Source: Taudactylus pleione (Eukaryota > Chordata > Amphibia > Anura > Myobatrachidae). From it: 64,000 nucleotides of DNA. The stretch lies in NCBI GenBank assembly GCA_031769625.1, contig JAUIMM010000584.1, positions 992,001 through 1,056,000 on the forward strand, written 5' to 3'. Position numbers and translations under genes: made by a program. Within the stretch, counting starts at the first letter, position 1. Each line of letters starts with the position of its first letter. Shown here in pieces: positions 1 to 11,200 of this stretch. Below the pieces are notes generated by a model that saw only the letters and a program-made list of their open reading frames with translations, had not been told where the DNA came from and ran no database searches.

Positions 1-590
1 TTATTCAACTTCGACAGTGTCATAAGTAAAGGGCCGGCTGGCTTGACCGTTAAAGGGTGCTGTAACCCCCAAAGTACACTCCAAACCAAATAAAAAAATA
101 TTTTCTATGTTTGTGAATTGTGTGCGCAGTAGCCGCACGTGCATCAACAAAGTAGTGCCAAGCGTGTGCCTGTGTCATAAGTAAAGGGCCGGCTGGCTTG
201 ACCATTAAAGGGTGCTGTAACCACCAAAGTACACTCCAAACCAAATAAAAAAATATTTTCTGTGTTTGTGAATTGTGTGCGCAGTAGCCGCACGTGCATC
301 AACAAAGTAGTGCCAAGCGTGCGCCTGTGTCATAAGTAAAGGGCCGGCTGGCTTGACCGTTAAAGGGTGCTGTAACCCCCAAAGTACACCCCAAACCAAA
401 TAAAAAAATATTTTCTGTGTTTGTGAATTGTGTGCACTGTGGCTGCACGTGCATCAACAAAGGAGCAGCGCCAAACGTGCGCCTGTGTCCCATAAGTAAA
501 GAGCTGGCTGGCTCATTTCTTAAAGGGTGGTGTAACCCACAAAGTGCACTACTCTCCAGCAAAAATAAAAAAATATTTTCTGTGTTTGTG
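1..590. repeat. hAT array 1, about 155-bp units (copy A)
   Basis: Nearly four units in the element's sense direction. Each has a GGGCCGGCTGGCTTGACC block, a TTAAAGGGTGCTGTAACC block, AATAAA followed by a TTTTCTGTGTTTGTG stretch, and a CCGCACGTGCATCAAC block. The last unit diverges (CTCATTTCTTAAAGGGTGG) just before the start codon. Confidence 0.85.
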
Positions 591-627
591 TGCGCCTTAG
601 CCGCACGTATATATCAATATAACATAA

Positions 628-1002
628 ATGGAGGACCAAACTTTCTCCGATAAAAATAAAATAGGGAAAGATCAAGAACCACTTCCTCCTAGTGCTGTTG
701 CTGCTGCTGGGAGTTGTTCATCATCCCAGAGAGGAAGTAGGAACACCACTACTTTTACTAAACAATTGACCCTCCAACAGTCCCTAGCGATGAGGATGAA
801 GTACGACAGCAGTCATCCTGAAGCAAAACGTATAACTGAGGCCTTGACTGCTATGTTGGTGTTAGACGTGCATCCGGTATCCGCCATTAGTGCAGTGGGA
901 TTTAGACAATTGATGGAGGTAGTGTGTCCCCGGTTCCAAATCCCATCTAGATTCCACCTGCATCCTCAAAGCAGCAGCGACAAGCGTGCGTCTGTCTGTT
1001 AA
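628..1002 (+). pseudogene. hAT transposase N-terminal remnant, BED finger deleted (copy A)
   Basis: A 124-codon open frame beginning MEDQTFSDKNKIGKD. Residues about 45-105 (LQQSLAMRMKYDSSHPEAKR, ..MLVLDVHPVSAISAVGFRQL, ..CPRFQIPSR) match the segment just after the BED finger in ZBED-type hAT transposases. That segment normally ends with iPSR and leads into the RNase-H-like core. Instead the frame runs into minisatellite array 2 and stops. Compared with copy C, the BED finger is missing after PPSA. Confidence 0.75.
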
Positions 1003-1974
1003 AGGGTGGTGTAACCCTCAAAGTGCGCTCCACAAACAATGAAAAAATTCTTCTTTTTTTTTCTCTTTGTGAAATGTGTGGGCTGTAGCCGCACCTGCAT
1101 CCTTAAAGCAGCAGCGACAAGCGTGCGTCTGTCTGTTAAAGGGTGATGTAACCCTCAAAGTGCGCTCCACAAACAATAAAAAAATTCTTCTTTTTTTTCT
1201 GTCTTTGTGAATTGTGTGGGCTGTAGCTGCACTTGCATCCTCAAAGCAGCAGCGACAAGCGTGCGTCTGTCTGTTAAAGGGTGGTGTAACCCTCAAAGTG
1301 CGCTCCACAAACAATAAAAATATTCTTCTTTTTTTTTCTGTCTTTGTGAAATGTGTGGGCTGTAGCCGCACCTGCATCCTTAAAGCAGCAGCGACAAGCG
1401 TGCGTCTGTCTGTTGAAGGGTGGTGTAACCCTCAAAGTGCGCTCCACAACAATAAAAATATTCTTCTTTTTTTTCTGTCTTTGTGAAATGTGTGGGCTGT
1501 AGCTGCACCTGCATCCTCAAAGCAGCAGCGACAAGCGTGCGTCTGTCTGTTAAAGGGTGGTGTAACCCTCAAAGTGCGCTCCACAAACAATAAAAATATT
1601 CTTTTTTTTTCTGTCTTTGTGAAATGTGTGGGCTGTAGCCGCACCTGCATCCTTAAAGCAGCAGCGACAAGCGTGCGTCTGTCTGTTAAAGGGTGGTGTA
1701 ACCCTCAAAGTGCGCTCCACAAACAATAAAAATATTCTTTTTTTTTCTGTCTTTGTGAAATGTGTGGGCTGTAGCCGCACCTGCATCCTTAAAGCAGCAG
1801 CGACAAGCGTGCGTCTGTCTGTTAAAGGGTGGTGACACCCTCAAAGTGTGCTCCACAAACAATAAAAATATTCTTCTTTTTTTCCCTGTCTTTGTGAATT
1901 GTGTGGGCTGTAGCCGCACCTGCATCCTTAAAGCAGCAGCGACAAGCGTGCGTCTGTCTGTTAAAGGATTACAT
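960..1974. repeat. hAT array 2, about 140-bp units, replacing the catalytic core (copy A)
   Basis: About seven tandem units with TTAAAGGGTGGTGTAACCC, CAATAAAAATATTC, T-rich and GTCTTTGTGAAATGTG blocks. Each unit aligns block by block with the array 1 unit, so both arrays come from one sequence. The array sits exactly where the transposase catalytic domain should be, between the iPSR remnant and the dimerisation domain. Confidence 0.85.
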
Positions 1975-2367
1975 CGGTGACAGCATCCAAGTAGGCATGT
2001 CAGACAGTCCGTACCTGTACTGGCAGGAAAAAGAAGCAATTTGGAGGTCCCTGTACAAACTGGCTCTATTTTACCTGAGTTGCCCCCCCTCCAGTGTGTA
2101 CTCCGAAAGAGTGTTTAGTGCAGCCGGGAACCTTGTCAGCGAAAGGCGTAGGAGGTTGCTTCCACAAAATGTGGAGAAGATGATGTTCATAAAATGAATT
2201 ATCAACTCTTCCAGGGAGACCAGCCTCCAGAACGTACAGAGGGACCTGTGGTTGTGGATTCCAGCGGGGACGAATTAATACTCTGTGAGGATGAGGATGT
2301 ACACAACACTGAAGAGGGTGAGGAATCGGTGGATGAGGAGGATGAGGACGACATCTTGCCTCCGTAG
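1975..2367 (+). pseudogene. hAT C-terminal dimerisation domain plus acidic tail (copy A)
   Basis: Reads DYIGDSIQVGMSDSPYLYW, then WRSLYKLALFYLSCPPSSVY and SERVFSAAGNLVSERRRRLL, ending VEKMMFIK and a stop at 2197. This is the hAT dimerisation signature (L-A-x-x-Y-L-x-x-P-x-S-S-x-x-S-E-R-x-F-S-x-A-G). One base appears lost in the AAAA run at the stop; past it a second frame continues MNYQLFQGDQPPERTE and ends EDEDDILPP at 2367. The same shift occurs in copies B and D. Confidence 0.85.
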
Positions 2368-2520
2368 AGCCAGTTTGTGCAGGGACAGATTAATTGCCAG
2401 CTTGTTTTGTGGGGGCCCAAATGAACCAATCATTTCAGCCACAGTCGTGTGGCAGACCCTGGCGCTGAAATGTTTGGTTTGTTAAAGTGTGCATGTCCTG
2501 TTTATACAACATAAGGGTGG

Positions 2521-2744
2521 GTCACTTCCTTTGCCTAATCTGCATTCCAGCCATATGCAATATACACCACTCCATTACAGCATACCCCAAGGCAGACTTT
2601 TTTTTTAAATATTGCACAACTGTAATCAGGGGATGGCTGGCAACTTTTAGCCTGGGGGGCAAATGCATGCAGGCGGCCCTGGCAGTGGAGTAGTGTATAG
2701 CCAGGGTGCCCGAAGAACGTGCGTGCTGCGCCCCCCCCTCAAGT
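2521..2744. other. Unassigned sequence after the hAT break
   Basis: Contains ttcctttgcctaatctgc, which recurs at about 5736-5760 and 8821-8842 in the duplicated tail-exon region. The broken hAT end therefore abuts material related to that duplication. No gene is seen. Confidence 0.4.
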
Positions 2745-4035
2745 GTTCCAATTAATGTAAAGTAAAAATAAAGATTATGGGCAGCCCCGTCGTGGTGCCC
2801 ATATGCAGTGCCCCCCTGTGCCCCAGGAGAGGACCCCCTTATGCAGGCCTCCAATAGTGCCCCCAGTAGTGATCCCCCTATGTAGTGCCCCTCATACAGT
2901 GCCCCCAGTAGTGCTCCCCCCTGTGCAGTGCCCCTTGTGCCCCCAGTAGTAAGCCCCTTATATAGTGCCCCCAGTAGTGGTACCCCCTATGCAGTGCCCC
3001 TTATATAGTGCCCCCAGTAGCAGTCCACCCCCCATGCAGTGCCCCCAATAGTGGTAGCCCTTATGCAGTGCCCCTTAAATAGTGGCCCCAGTTGCAGTCT
3101 CCCCCCTATGCAGTACCCCCAGTATTACCCTTTTTATAGAGCCCCCAGCAGTGATCCCTCAATGCAGTGCCCCCAGTGGTAGTCCCCTCCCCCCTATGTA
3201 GTGTCCCTAGTAGTAGTCCCCCCCTTGTAGTGCCCCCAGTAGTAGTCCCCCTTCTAGTAGTAGTACCCCCCCTTGCAGTGCCTCCTGTAGTGGTTCCCCC
3301 CTTGTAGTGCCCCCAGTAGTAGTAGTCCCCCCCTTGTATTGCCCCCAGTAGTAGTAGTCCCCCCCTTGTAGTACCCCCAGTAGTAGTAGTCCCCCCCTTG
3401 TAGTGGCCCCAGTAGTAGTGGTTCCCCCCTTGTAGTGCCCCCAGTAGTAGTGGTTCCCCCCTTGTAGTGCCCCCAGTAGTAGTAGTCCCCCCCTTGTATT
3501 GCCCCCAGTAGTAGTGGTCCCCCCTTGCAGTGCCTCCAGTAGTGGTTCCCCCCTTGTAGTGCCCCCAGTAATAGTAGTCCCCCCTTGTAGTGCCCTCAGT
3601 AATAGTAGTCCCCCCCCTTGTAGTGCCCCCAGTAGTAGTCCCCCTTGTAATAGTAGTCCCCCCCCCTTGCAGTGCCTCCTGTAGTGGTTCCCCCCTTGTA
3701 GTGCCCCCAGTAGTAGTAGTCCCCCCCTTGCAGTGCCCCAAGTAGTAGTGGTTCCCCCCTTGTAGTGCCCCCAGTAGTAGAGGTTCCCCCCTTGTAGTGC
3801 CCCCAGTAGTAGTAGTACCCCCCTTGATTTGCCCCCAATAGTAGTAGTCCCCCCCTTGTATTGCCCCCAGTAGTAGCAGTCCCCCCCTTGCAGTGCCTCC
3901 AGTAGTGGTTCCCCCCTTGTAGTGCCCCCAGTAATAGTAGTCCCCCCCTTGTAGTGCCCCCAGTAATAGTAGTCCCCTCCCTTCTAGTGCCCCCAGTAGT
4001 GGTCTCCCCCTTGTAGTGCCCGCCCCTCCCCCAGT
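2745..4035. repeat. GC-skewed minisatellite (CCCCCAGTAGTAGTC / TTGTAGTGC)
   Basis: Irregular 20-40-bp units combining CCCCCAGTAGTAG, GTCCCCCCCTTG and TAGTGCCCCCAG. All long open frames here, such as Gly/Thr/Tyr-rich peptides, are artefacts of the repeat. Its complement (CACTAC..GGGGGCATTAC) resembles the array inside the hAT-like element at 28530-29548. Confidence 0.85.
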
Positions 4036-4397
4036 AGACACATGTAATTAAAAGAAAAAAAAACACTTACCTGAATCCCCGCTCCCGCCATCGCCGTCCG
4101 CTCCTCCATCTGTCCTCCCGGCCGGGCCACTTTGCATTATGTGAGAGACGTCATGACATCATGACGTCTCTCCCATTGCCTACTGCGGGAGCCGGAAGAT
4201 GTAGCACCTCCTGCAGTGGGCGCAGCAGCAGCTAATGAGAGTCTGACAGACTCTCATTGGCTGCTGATCAAAACAATCATACAGCTGCCGGATCCGGCGG
4301 CTGTGTGTTTGTCACTTGTGTTGCGCTGACCGAACTCCGTCCGGTCAGCGCTACACACGCGGTGCAGTCTGTGTCACAGACACGGTGCAGTCTGTGT
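4036..4397 (-). mobile_element. Hairpin-rich end of a minisatellite-bearing non-autonomous element
   Basis: On the minus strand a GGTAAGTGTTTTTTTT stretch precedes the minisatellite, as GGTAAGTATTTCTTTTTT does in the element at 28530. Upstream lie palindromes at about 4143-4172 (GAGAGACGTCATGA arms), 4233-4260, 4271-4293 and 4321-4352. Terminal repeats and a target-site duplication were not found, so the limits are approximate. Confidence 0.5.
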
Positions 4398-5054
4398 CAT
4401 ATTTTCTAATAGAATTTCAGTATCTAATTCTTTAATACTACAATGGATGACTAGATACGGTATATAATATATAATTGAAATATATTTGTTTTACTAGTTT
4501 TAGTGAGAGGTTTTTCATGCATTTCTTAGTTTTATATATTTAGCTTATCTTATTGCCTGCGATTCAATTCAGCGCGCTGCTAAGACGGAGAATGCTGGTT
4601 CTCCTGACTTAACATGGGTGTTTAGTTGCAAGAACCGGCATTCTCCGACTACAGTGCCATCCACGAGGCTGTTGTCAGATTTCTCTTCACACCCCCAGGA
4701 GGGTGCAAGAAGAATGACTTTAGTCAGACCAAACATTAGGCTGAATTGATTAGCTCCGGGAGCTCCCTTCCTGGACTATTCATCATTGCTTTGAATTGAA
4801 TCGTGGCCATGGACTTGTCCACTACAGATTATTTTTGTTTAATTTACAATTATAATTGACTATATTATGCAAGAGTATTTGTATTAGAAGAAACCTATTT
4901 TTCCTTTCTCATATTGTGTATAAATTGTGACACTTGTGGAGTAATATAAGATGTAAATGTCAGTGTGATAAGTATTACATTGTATGACAAAGATATATAA
5001 ATATTAGGACATAATAAAAAGGTAAGTAACCACAATGACAGTGAAATCACTTAC

Positions 5055-5286
5055 CTCAGGTACTGCCAGGTGTTTTCTTGGCATGGAGACTACGGCCTCA
5101 GGTATTGCCAGGTGATTTCTTGGCATGGGGACCACAGGACCAGGTACTGCCAGGTGTTTTCTTGGCATGGGGACCACAGGGTCAGGTACTGCCAGGTGTT
5201 TTCTTGGCATGGGGACCATGGGCTCAGGTACTGTCAGGTGGTTTCTTGGCATGGGGACCACAGAGGGCAGTTTATGCAGCCAAGCC
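5055..5286 (-). CDS. kinesin tail exon R, copy 1 (15-residue repeats)
   Basis: A 232-bp exon (acceptor ttctctttttag, donor GAG|GTAAGT) encoding AWLHKLPSV and then five near-identical repeats of the pattern [14 protein letters not shown]. The repeats are proline-rich and basic, with no cysteine or predicted coiled coil. The reading frame is open and ends in phase 0, so at least one more exon is expected left of 5055. Because the unit is 45 bp, both strands stay open, which inflates spurious reading frames here. Confidence 0.58.
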
Positions 5287-8200
5287 CTAAAAAGAGAAAA
5301 CTGATACATTTGCACCTAAAGGACTCCAAGGAGAATGTAACAATAGCTAAGGTTAGTACAATATACTAATGTACCCATAGGTACATATTATGGTGTATTA
5401 TGATTAACATTTAAATAGTAATAGATAAAAAATACTTCATAATAAACTATTCTTATCTATAAATTACACTAATTTTACTCATTTCTATGCATACATCACA
5501 TTGTTACTTATTGTTCATATGATATCTGCACAAAGTACTTACTCAGAGCGTCTCATAGGACCAGTGTTACTGGAACTTGGCGCTTTGTCCTTATGGTCCT
5601 TATGGGCTGGCTCTGTGGAAAAGAATACAGAAATAGTACAGTCACTACTATGTCTGGTATATGTTTTGTTTCAGTTAGTCAATGGATTATAGTTTGGAAG
5701 TGTAAACCACTATTTGTTCCTATTGTTCCTGGGTCAGTTGCTTCTTTTGCCTAATCTGCAACTGTAAAGACCAGCATATGTACACACCTCCCAACCAACC
5801 AGCATGGTAATTTGTGGTGTAACTATAATTTGTAATGCTGCGATAAGTGGGGATGCAGATTGTTAGTCCACAACTATGATAATAAACCGACCTCTTAATC
5901 TTTTCATTATGATACAAAAATACCTGGAGGACGAGGGTCTTTCAGCTGCACTTTGTCTTCTCTTGTAGCCTCAGGGATTTTGTGGGGGGCACACACACGG
6001 TTCCTCTCCACCTGCAGGAAGAGGGTACACAGCAGAGAGTTAGTTACTGGGCACTGGCACACACAGAGAAAACAGGGAGACAGGAGATTATGGATGGATA
6101 ACCTACGTGTCCCCATAAAGCCCTTGTTCCACCACAGTTATACCCAGTAACATAGATAAGTATTGCACAACTGTAAAGACCAGTATACGTACACACATCC
6201 AACTGTCCCAGCATGGTAACTTGCAGGGTAGCTACAATTTGTATTGTTGCGATAGGTAGCTACAATTTGTATTGTTGCGATAAACTGTGATGCAGATTGT
6301 TAGTCCACAACTATGATAAACAGACCCCTTAAACTTTTAATTACATGGTACAAGAATACCTGAGGGACGAGTCTCAGCTGAACATTGATTGCTCTGGCGC
6401 CTTCAGGGATCTTGTGGGCCAGAGTCAGATGGTGTGCCTTCACCTGCAGGAGGAAGGGTGGGCAGCAGAGCATTAGTTACTGGGCACTGCACACTCAGAG
6501 AAAACAGGGAGACAGGAGATTATGGATGGGTAACCTACGTGTCCTCACACAGACGTGTAATACCACAGGTGTAGCTTTTATGACTGATTGAGCCTGTAGT
6601 ATATATTATTAACATATTTTTATTGGCAGCTGAATTTCTAATAGAATTTCAGTATTTAATTCTATAATACAACAATGGATGACTAGATATATTATATATA
6701 ATTGGAATATATTTGTTGTACTAGTTTTATTTAGAGGTTTTTCATGCCTTTGTTCACATTTCTTAGTTTTATATATTTAGCTTATCTTATTGGCTGCAAT
6801 TCAATTCAGCTTGCTCTTAAGTCGGAGAATGCTGGTTCTCGTGATTTAACATGGGTGCTTAGTTACGAGAACCGGCGTTCTCCAACTAAAGTGCTGCCCG
6901 TGAGGTTGTTGGCGGATTTCTCCTTGCACCCCTAACATCAGGCTGAACTGAATAGCTCTGGGAGCTCCCTCCCTGGGCTATTCATCATCGCTTTGAATTA
7001 AATTGTGGGCATGTACTTGTCCACTACCAATTATTTTTATTTAATTTACAATTATACTGGACTATGTTTTTGCAAGATCATTTGTATTAGAAGAAACCAA
7101 TTTTCCTTTCTCAAATTGTGTATAAATTGTGGCATTTGTGGAGTAATATAAGATGTAAATGTCAGTGTAATAAGCATTACATTGTATGACAAAGAGATAT
7201 AAATACTAGGACATAAGGAAAAGGTAAGTAACCGCAATGACACTGAGAGCACTTACCTCAGGTATTGCCAGGTGTTTTCTTGGTATAGGGACTATGACCT
7301 TAGGTACTGCCAGGTGTTTTCTTGGCATGGGAACCAAGGTCTCAGGTATTGCCAGGTGTTCTCTTGGCATGGGGACCATGGGCTCAGGTACTGCCAGGTG
7401 TTTCTTGGCATGGGGACCATGGCCTCAGGTACTGCCAGGTATTCTCTTGGCATGTGGACCACAGCCTCAGGTATTCCCAGGTGTTCTCTTGGCATGGGGA
7501 CCATGGCCTCAGGTACTGCCAGGTGTTCTCTTGGCATGGGGACCACAGCCTCAGGTATTTCTATGTGTTTTCTTGGCATAGGGACCAGGGTCTCAGGTAC
7601 TGCCAGGTCTTTTCTTGGCATAAGGACCGTGGATGACAATTTAGGCAGCAAAGCCCTAAAAAGAGAAAGCAGACACATTTGCAGCTAAAATAATCCATGA
7701 GAATGTACCAATAGCTAAGATTAGTATAATATAATAATGTACCCATGTATAGATATAATGATAAATTATGATTAATATTTATATAGTAATAGCTAAAGAC
7801 TTCATCACAATCTATTCATATCTATAAATTACACAAATTTTCAACATTTTATAATTCTATCCATAAATCACATTGTTACATTTTGTTCATGCGATATCTG
7901 CACAAAGTACTTACGCAGAGCGTCTCATAGGACCAGTGGAACTTGGGGCTTTGTCCTTATGGTCCTTATGGGCTGGCTCTGTCGAAAATAATACGGAAAT
8001 AGTACAGTTACTACTATGTCTGGTATATGTTTTGCATCAGTTAGTCAATGTATTATAGTTCGGAAGTGTAAACCTCTATTTGCAGTGGCATCCCACCCCG
8101 CATTGTTACCTGGTGAAAAGGGGGCATGGCCTTACGAACAGTGGGCATGGCATCATGAGAGTGGTGTCACCTCGCGGCCCAAACCCTGTTGTTCAGTGCT

Positions 8201-11200
8201 GCTTTTTACTAGGGGGTGCAGGTGGTGCAGACTGCCTTGTCCTGTGTGCAGTTCCTGCTCCCTCACAGTGTCAGGAGCAGGGGTGTATCTATAATGGGCG
8301 CAGGGTGTGCGGGGAACACGGGCACCTTGGTCCAGGGGGGCCCCGCACCGCACACCCAGCACCCATAATATTACTTACCTCTCCGGAGTCCCACGCCGGC
8401 GTGGGAGACCGGTGGTGTAAAACGACTGGAAAATGGCAGCGGCAGCCATTTTCCTGTCGTTTGCGCATGCACAGTACAGGGAAAATGGCCACCGCGGCCA
8501 TTTTCCCGGTGATCTGTACATTAATTATAGACTCTGGGCACACTCTAGTGCCCAGAGTCTATTACTCCGGCGCTGGCTGCACACAGCTCAGTGCTCTGTC
8601 GGCCGCCAGGCGGAGAGGAGGGGGCCCATGTCGGAGACTGCACATGGGCCCCCTCCTCTCTACAAATGCCCCTGGTCAGGAGCAGAGTGCTGCACTTAAT
8701 ACTACAGTGTAGCACCCGGCTCCTGTCACTAAGGGGGAGTCTGCACCTTGGTGTCACCCTTCGGCGGGTGACACTCGGGTGAGGTCCTTGTGACGCCAGT
8801 GCCTATTTGTTCCTATTGTTCCTGCTTCCTTTGCCTAATCTGCAACTGTAAAGTCCAGCATATGTACACACCTCCCAATCACCCAGCAGGGTAACTTGTA
8901 GTGTAACTACAATTTGGATTGCTGCGATAAGTGGTGATGCAGATTGTTAGCGCACAACTATGATAAACAGACCACTCAATCTTTTCATTACAAGAAACAA
9001 GAATACCTGGAGAACAAGGGTCTTTCAGCTGCACTTTGTCTTCTCTTGTAGCCTCAGGGATTTTGTGGGGAGCACACACACGGTTCCTCTCCACCTGCAG
9101 GAGGAAGGGTAAACAGCAGAGAGTTAATTACTGGGCACCGGCACACTCAGAGCAAACAGGGAGACAGGGGATTATGGATGGGTAACCTACGTGTCCTCAC
9201 ACAGACATGTAATACCACAGATGTAGCTTTTATGACTGATTGAGCCTGCAGAATATATTTTTAACACATTTTAATTGGCAGCTGAAGTTTTAATAGAAAG
9301 TAAAAGATCACATTCCAACCAATATTCTAATAAAACTGATTTTGAATGTTCATAATGTTTGTTTTATTAATAATAAATCCCTTGTTCCACCACAGTTATA
9401 CCCAGTAACATAGATAAATATGTAGTTACCCCTTGGGGGCTGCTCACCAGTGTTTTGATGTGCTTGGCCTTGCTCCCGTAGATGAGTGTGCTGCGAGAGT
9501 CTTCATAGGCAGCATCCACAGGGCTGATGTGTGTGATCATCACCATTCTGCTCCTGCCACTCAGTGCACCCTGTGATAGATAAAGCTCTGGTTATAGGAG
9601 AGATCACTGGGGAATCCTTACATATTGTAGTGAGCAGTTTAAAGATCTACTACTATTGTTTTATACTATGTTTGTGAGAAACAAGTGATTGCACTAATTA
9701 CTAATATCATGGTTGATTGCAGCCATTGTCTGAGATAAAACAGCAGAATAATGTGTTAGAAGCAATATTCCTGATGACTGGGGTTCCGGCGTGGATGCTG
9801 TGGCCACACCCCCATACACTAGAGCACATACCCCTTTAGTACCAGGGCATAATAAAGTCTCTTGATGGCCCTGTTTGATAAGTGACATTCATATTCCTAA
9901 ATGCTTGTATCCCAAAAAGATATCTAAGAAGTAACTAATGCAACTTATACATGAGCCATGGGTGTACCACGGGGGTATGAAGATAGGAAGAGGACCATGT
10001 TCGCTCCCCGTCTGGGTCCCCCTCCTCTCTCCCTGGCTGCCATCAGCAAATTGACAGCAGCAGTAGACTCCAGGCACTAGAGTGTGCCCGGAGTCTACTG
10101 CGCATGTAAATGTCACTGAGAAAATGGCGCGGCAGCCATTTTCCCTGGTGACTTTCCCTGGGGCTGTGGCCATTTTCCAGGCGTTTTGTGTGGCGCTACT
10201 CCATGGGACTTAGGAGAGGTAAGTATTAATAAAAAAGTATGGGTGCAGGGTATGCAGTGCGGGCCCCCCCTGAACTACATACCCTGCACCCATTATAAAT
10301 ATGCCCCTGGGTGTATCTATAATGGGTGCAGGGTATATGGTATATATCGGTCTTACCCCGCTACCCTACCCTCATAACTTATACTTAGTACTCTGCCAGT
10401 GCTGCTATAATCACCAAAATTGTCACCGGGAAAATTACATGGGTGCCATATTTCCAAAGTCCTGCACATGCCCAGTAGAGAAAGCGCAGTGCCAGAGTAT
10501 AATTAGTGCATGTGCCTGTAAGAGAAGGGGGAGGCCTGCATGGAAACTGTACACGGGGCCCTTCTCTCTTATCACTGTCCCTGACATCAGGTACAGCTGT
10601 ATGGTCATATGTGTGTAGGAAATCTTATAGCAATAACATACCTTTAGCAGCCAGGTCAATTTGCTGTCCCGATAATTGATATGGCTACCTGGTCTCTTGC
10701 GTAGCGCCATAATGCAAATCCTTAGGGCCAGAAGGGAACGGTTTATATAGCCAATTTCTTTCAGGGTTTGGCCAGTGTTCTTAGTCTGATATAGAAACAG
10801 AATAGATAATGAAGACATATCTGACTTCAGTCACAGGGGGGTATTCAATTAGGCTGCGAAAAGCCAATGATGTAATTTTCGCCTGTTTCAGTTATCCCCA
10901 TATTCAATAATACATGGCGAAAAAAAAGTGCAGAATTGGGGTTTAGGGGTGTAGACTTTAAAAAAATAGCCTGCAGCCTTTGTAATGTCCCCTAAAACTA
11001 TTCTGTGTCAAAAAAAATTAAAAAGTTTCTAAGGACACCCCAAAAAATGTACTTTAATTTTGGGGTTGAAAAAAAAAATATTGGGGAACAAAGTTTTAAA
11101 CTAGCAAAATTGATTCAGGGGGGGTTCCCAAGTATGCGGGAGGTGTTTTCTTCATTGCGGGTGGTTGCGGCAGGTGCGTTTTTGAAGAATTTAAAAAAAT

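Larger units (their letters stand above)
1..2520 (+). mobile_element. hAT non-autonomous element, copy A (truncated at both ends)
   Basis: The window opens inside the 5' tandem array of this element. In order it holds array 1, an N-terminal coding remnant, array 2, a hAT dimerisation domain with acidic tail, and part of the 3' region. At 2520 the match to the other three copies stops abruptly (gggtgggtcac instead of gggtgggaggg), so the 3' end was lost by deletion or recombination. It cannot encode an active transposase. Confidence 0.85.
4398..9300. repeat. Tandem segmental duplication carrying the H-I-R exon cassette
   Basis: About 4398-6167 and 6626-9300 are paralogous. The AT-rich start (taatagaatttcagtat), the exon R region, the exon I region, the exon H region and the intron sequence between them recur in the same order. 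A third partial copy of the H module with its flanks lies at about 6160-6625. Copy 2 is longer because a hAT MITE and adjoining sequence (about 8080-8800) inserted between exons I and H. Confidence 0.8.

Noticed and set aside
1..1960. CRISPR-like regular repeats
   Set aside because: Units are head-to-tail homologous over their whole length with no unique spacers, in a vertebrate-type genome with clear transposon context.
1018..2039. Overlapping frames on both strands inside the 140-bp array
   Set aside because: They repeat with the minisatellite period and are by-products of it.
3106..4066. Long minus-strand frames rich in Gly, Thr and Tyr (311 and 156 residues)
   Set aside because: They arise from a CCCCCAGTAGT-type minisatellite with no stop in several frames. 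There is no start context, domain or splice support.
7237..7688. Plus-strand frames through the 45-bp repeats (Cys/Gly/Trp rich)
   Set aside because: The minus strand has splice sites and phase continuity with neighbouring exons. The plus-strand frames are open only because the unit is a multiple of three.
8080..8712. 210-residue plus-strand frame
   Set aside because: It spans the boundary of a hAT MITE with an 8-bp duplication, so it cannot be an ancestral gene.
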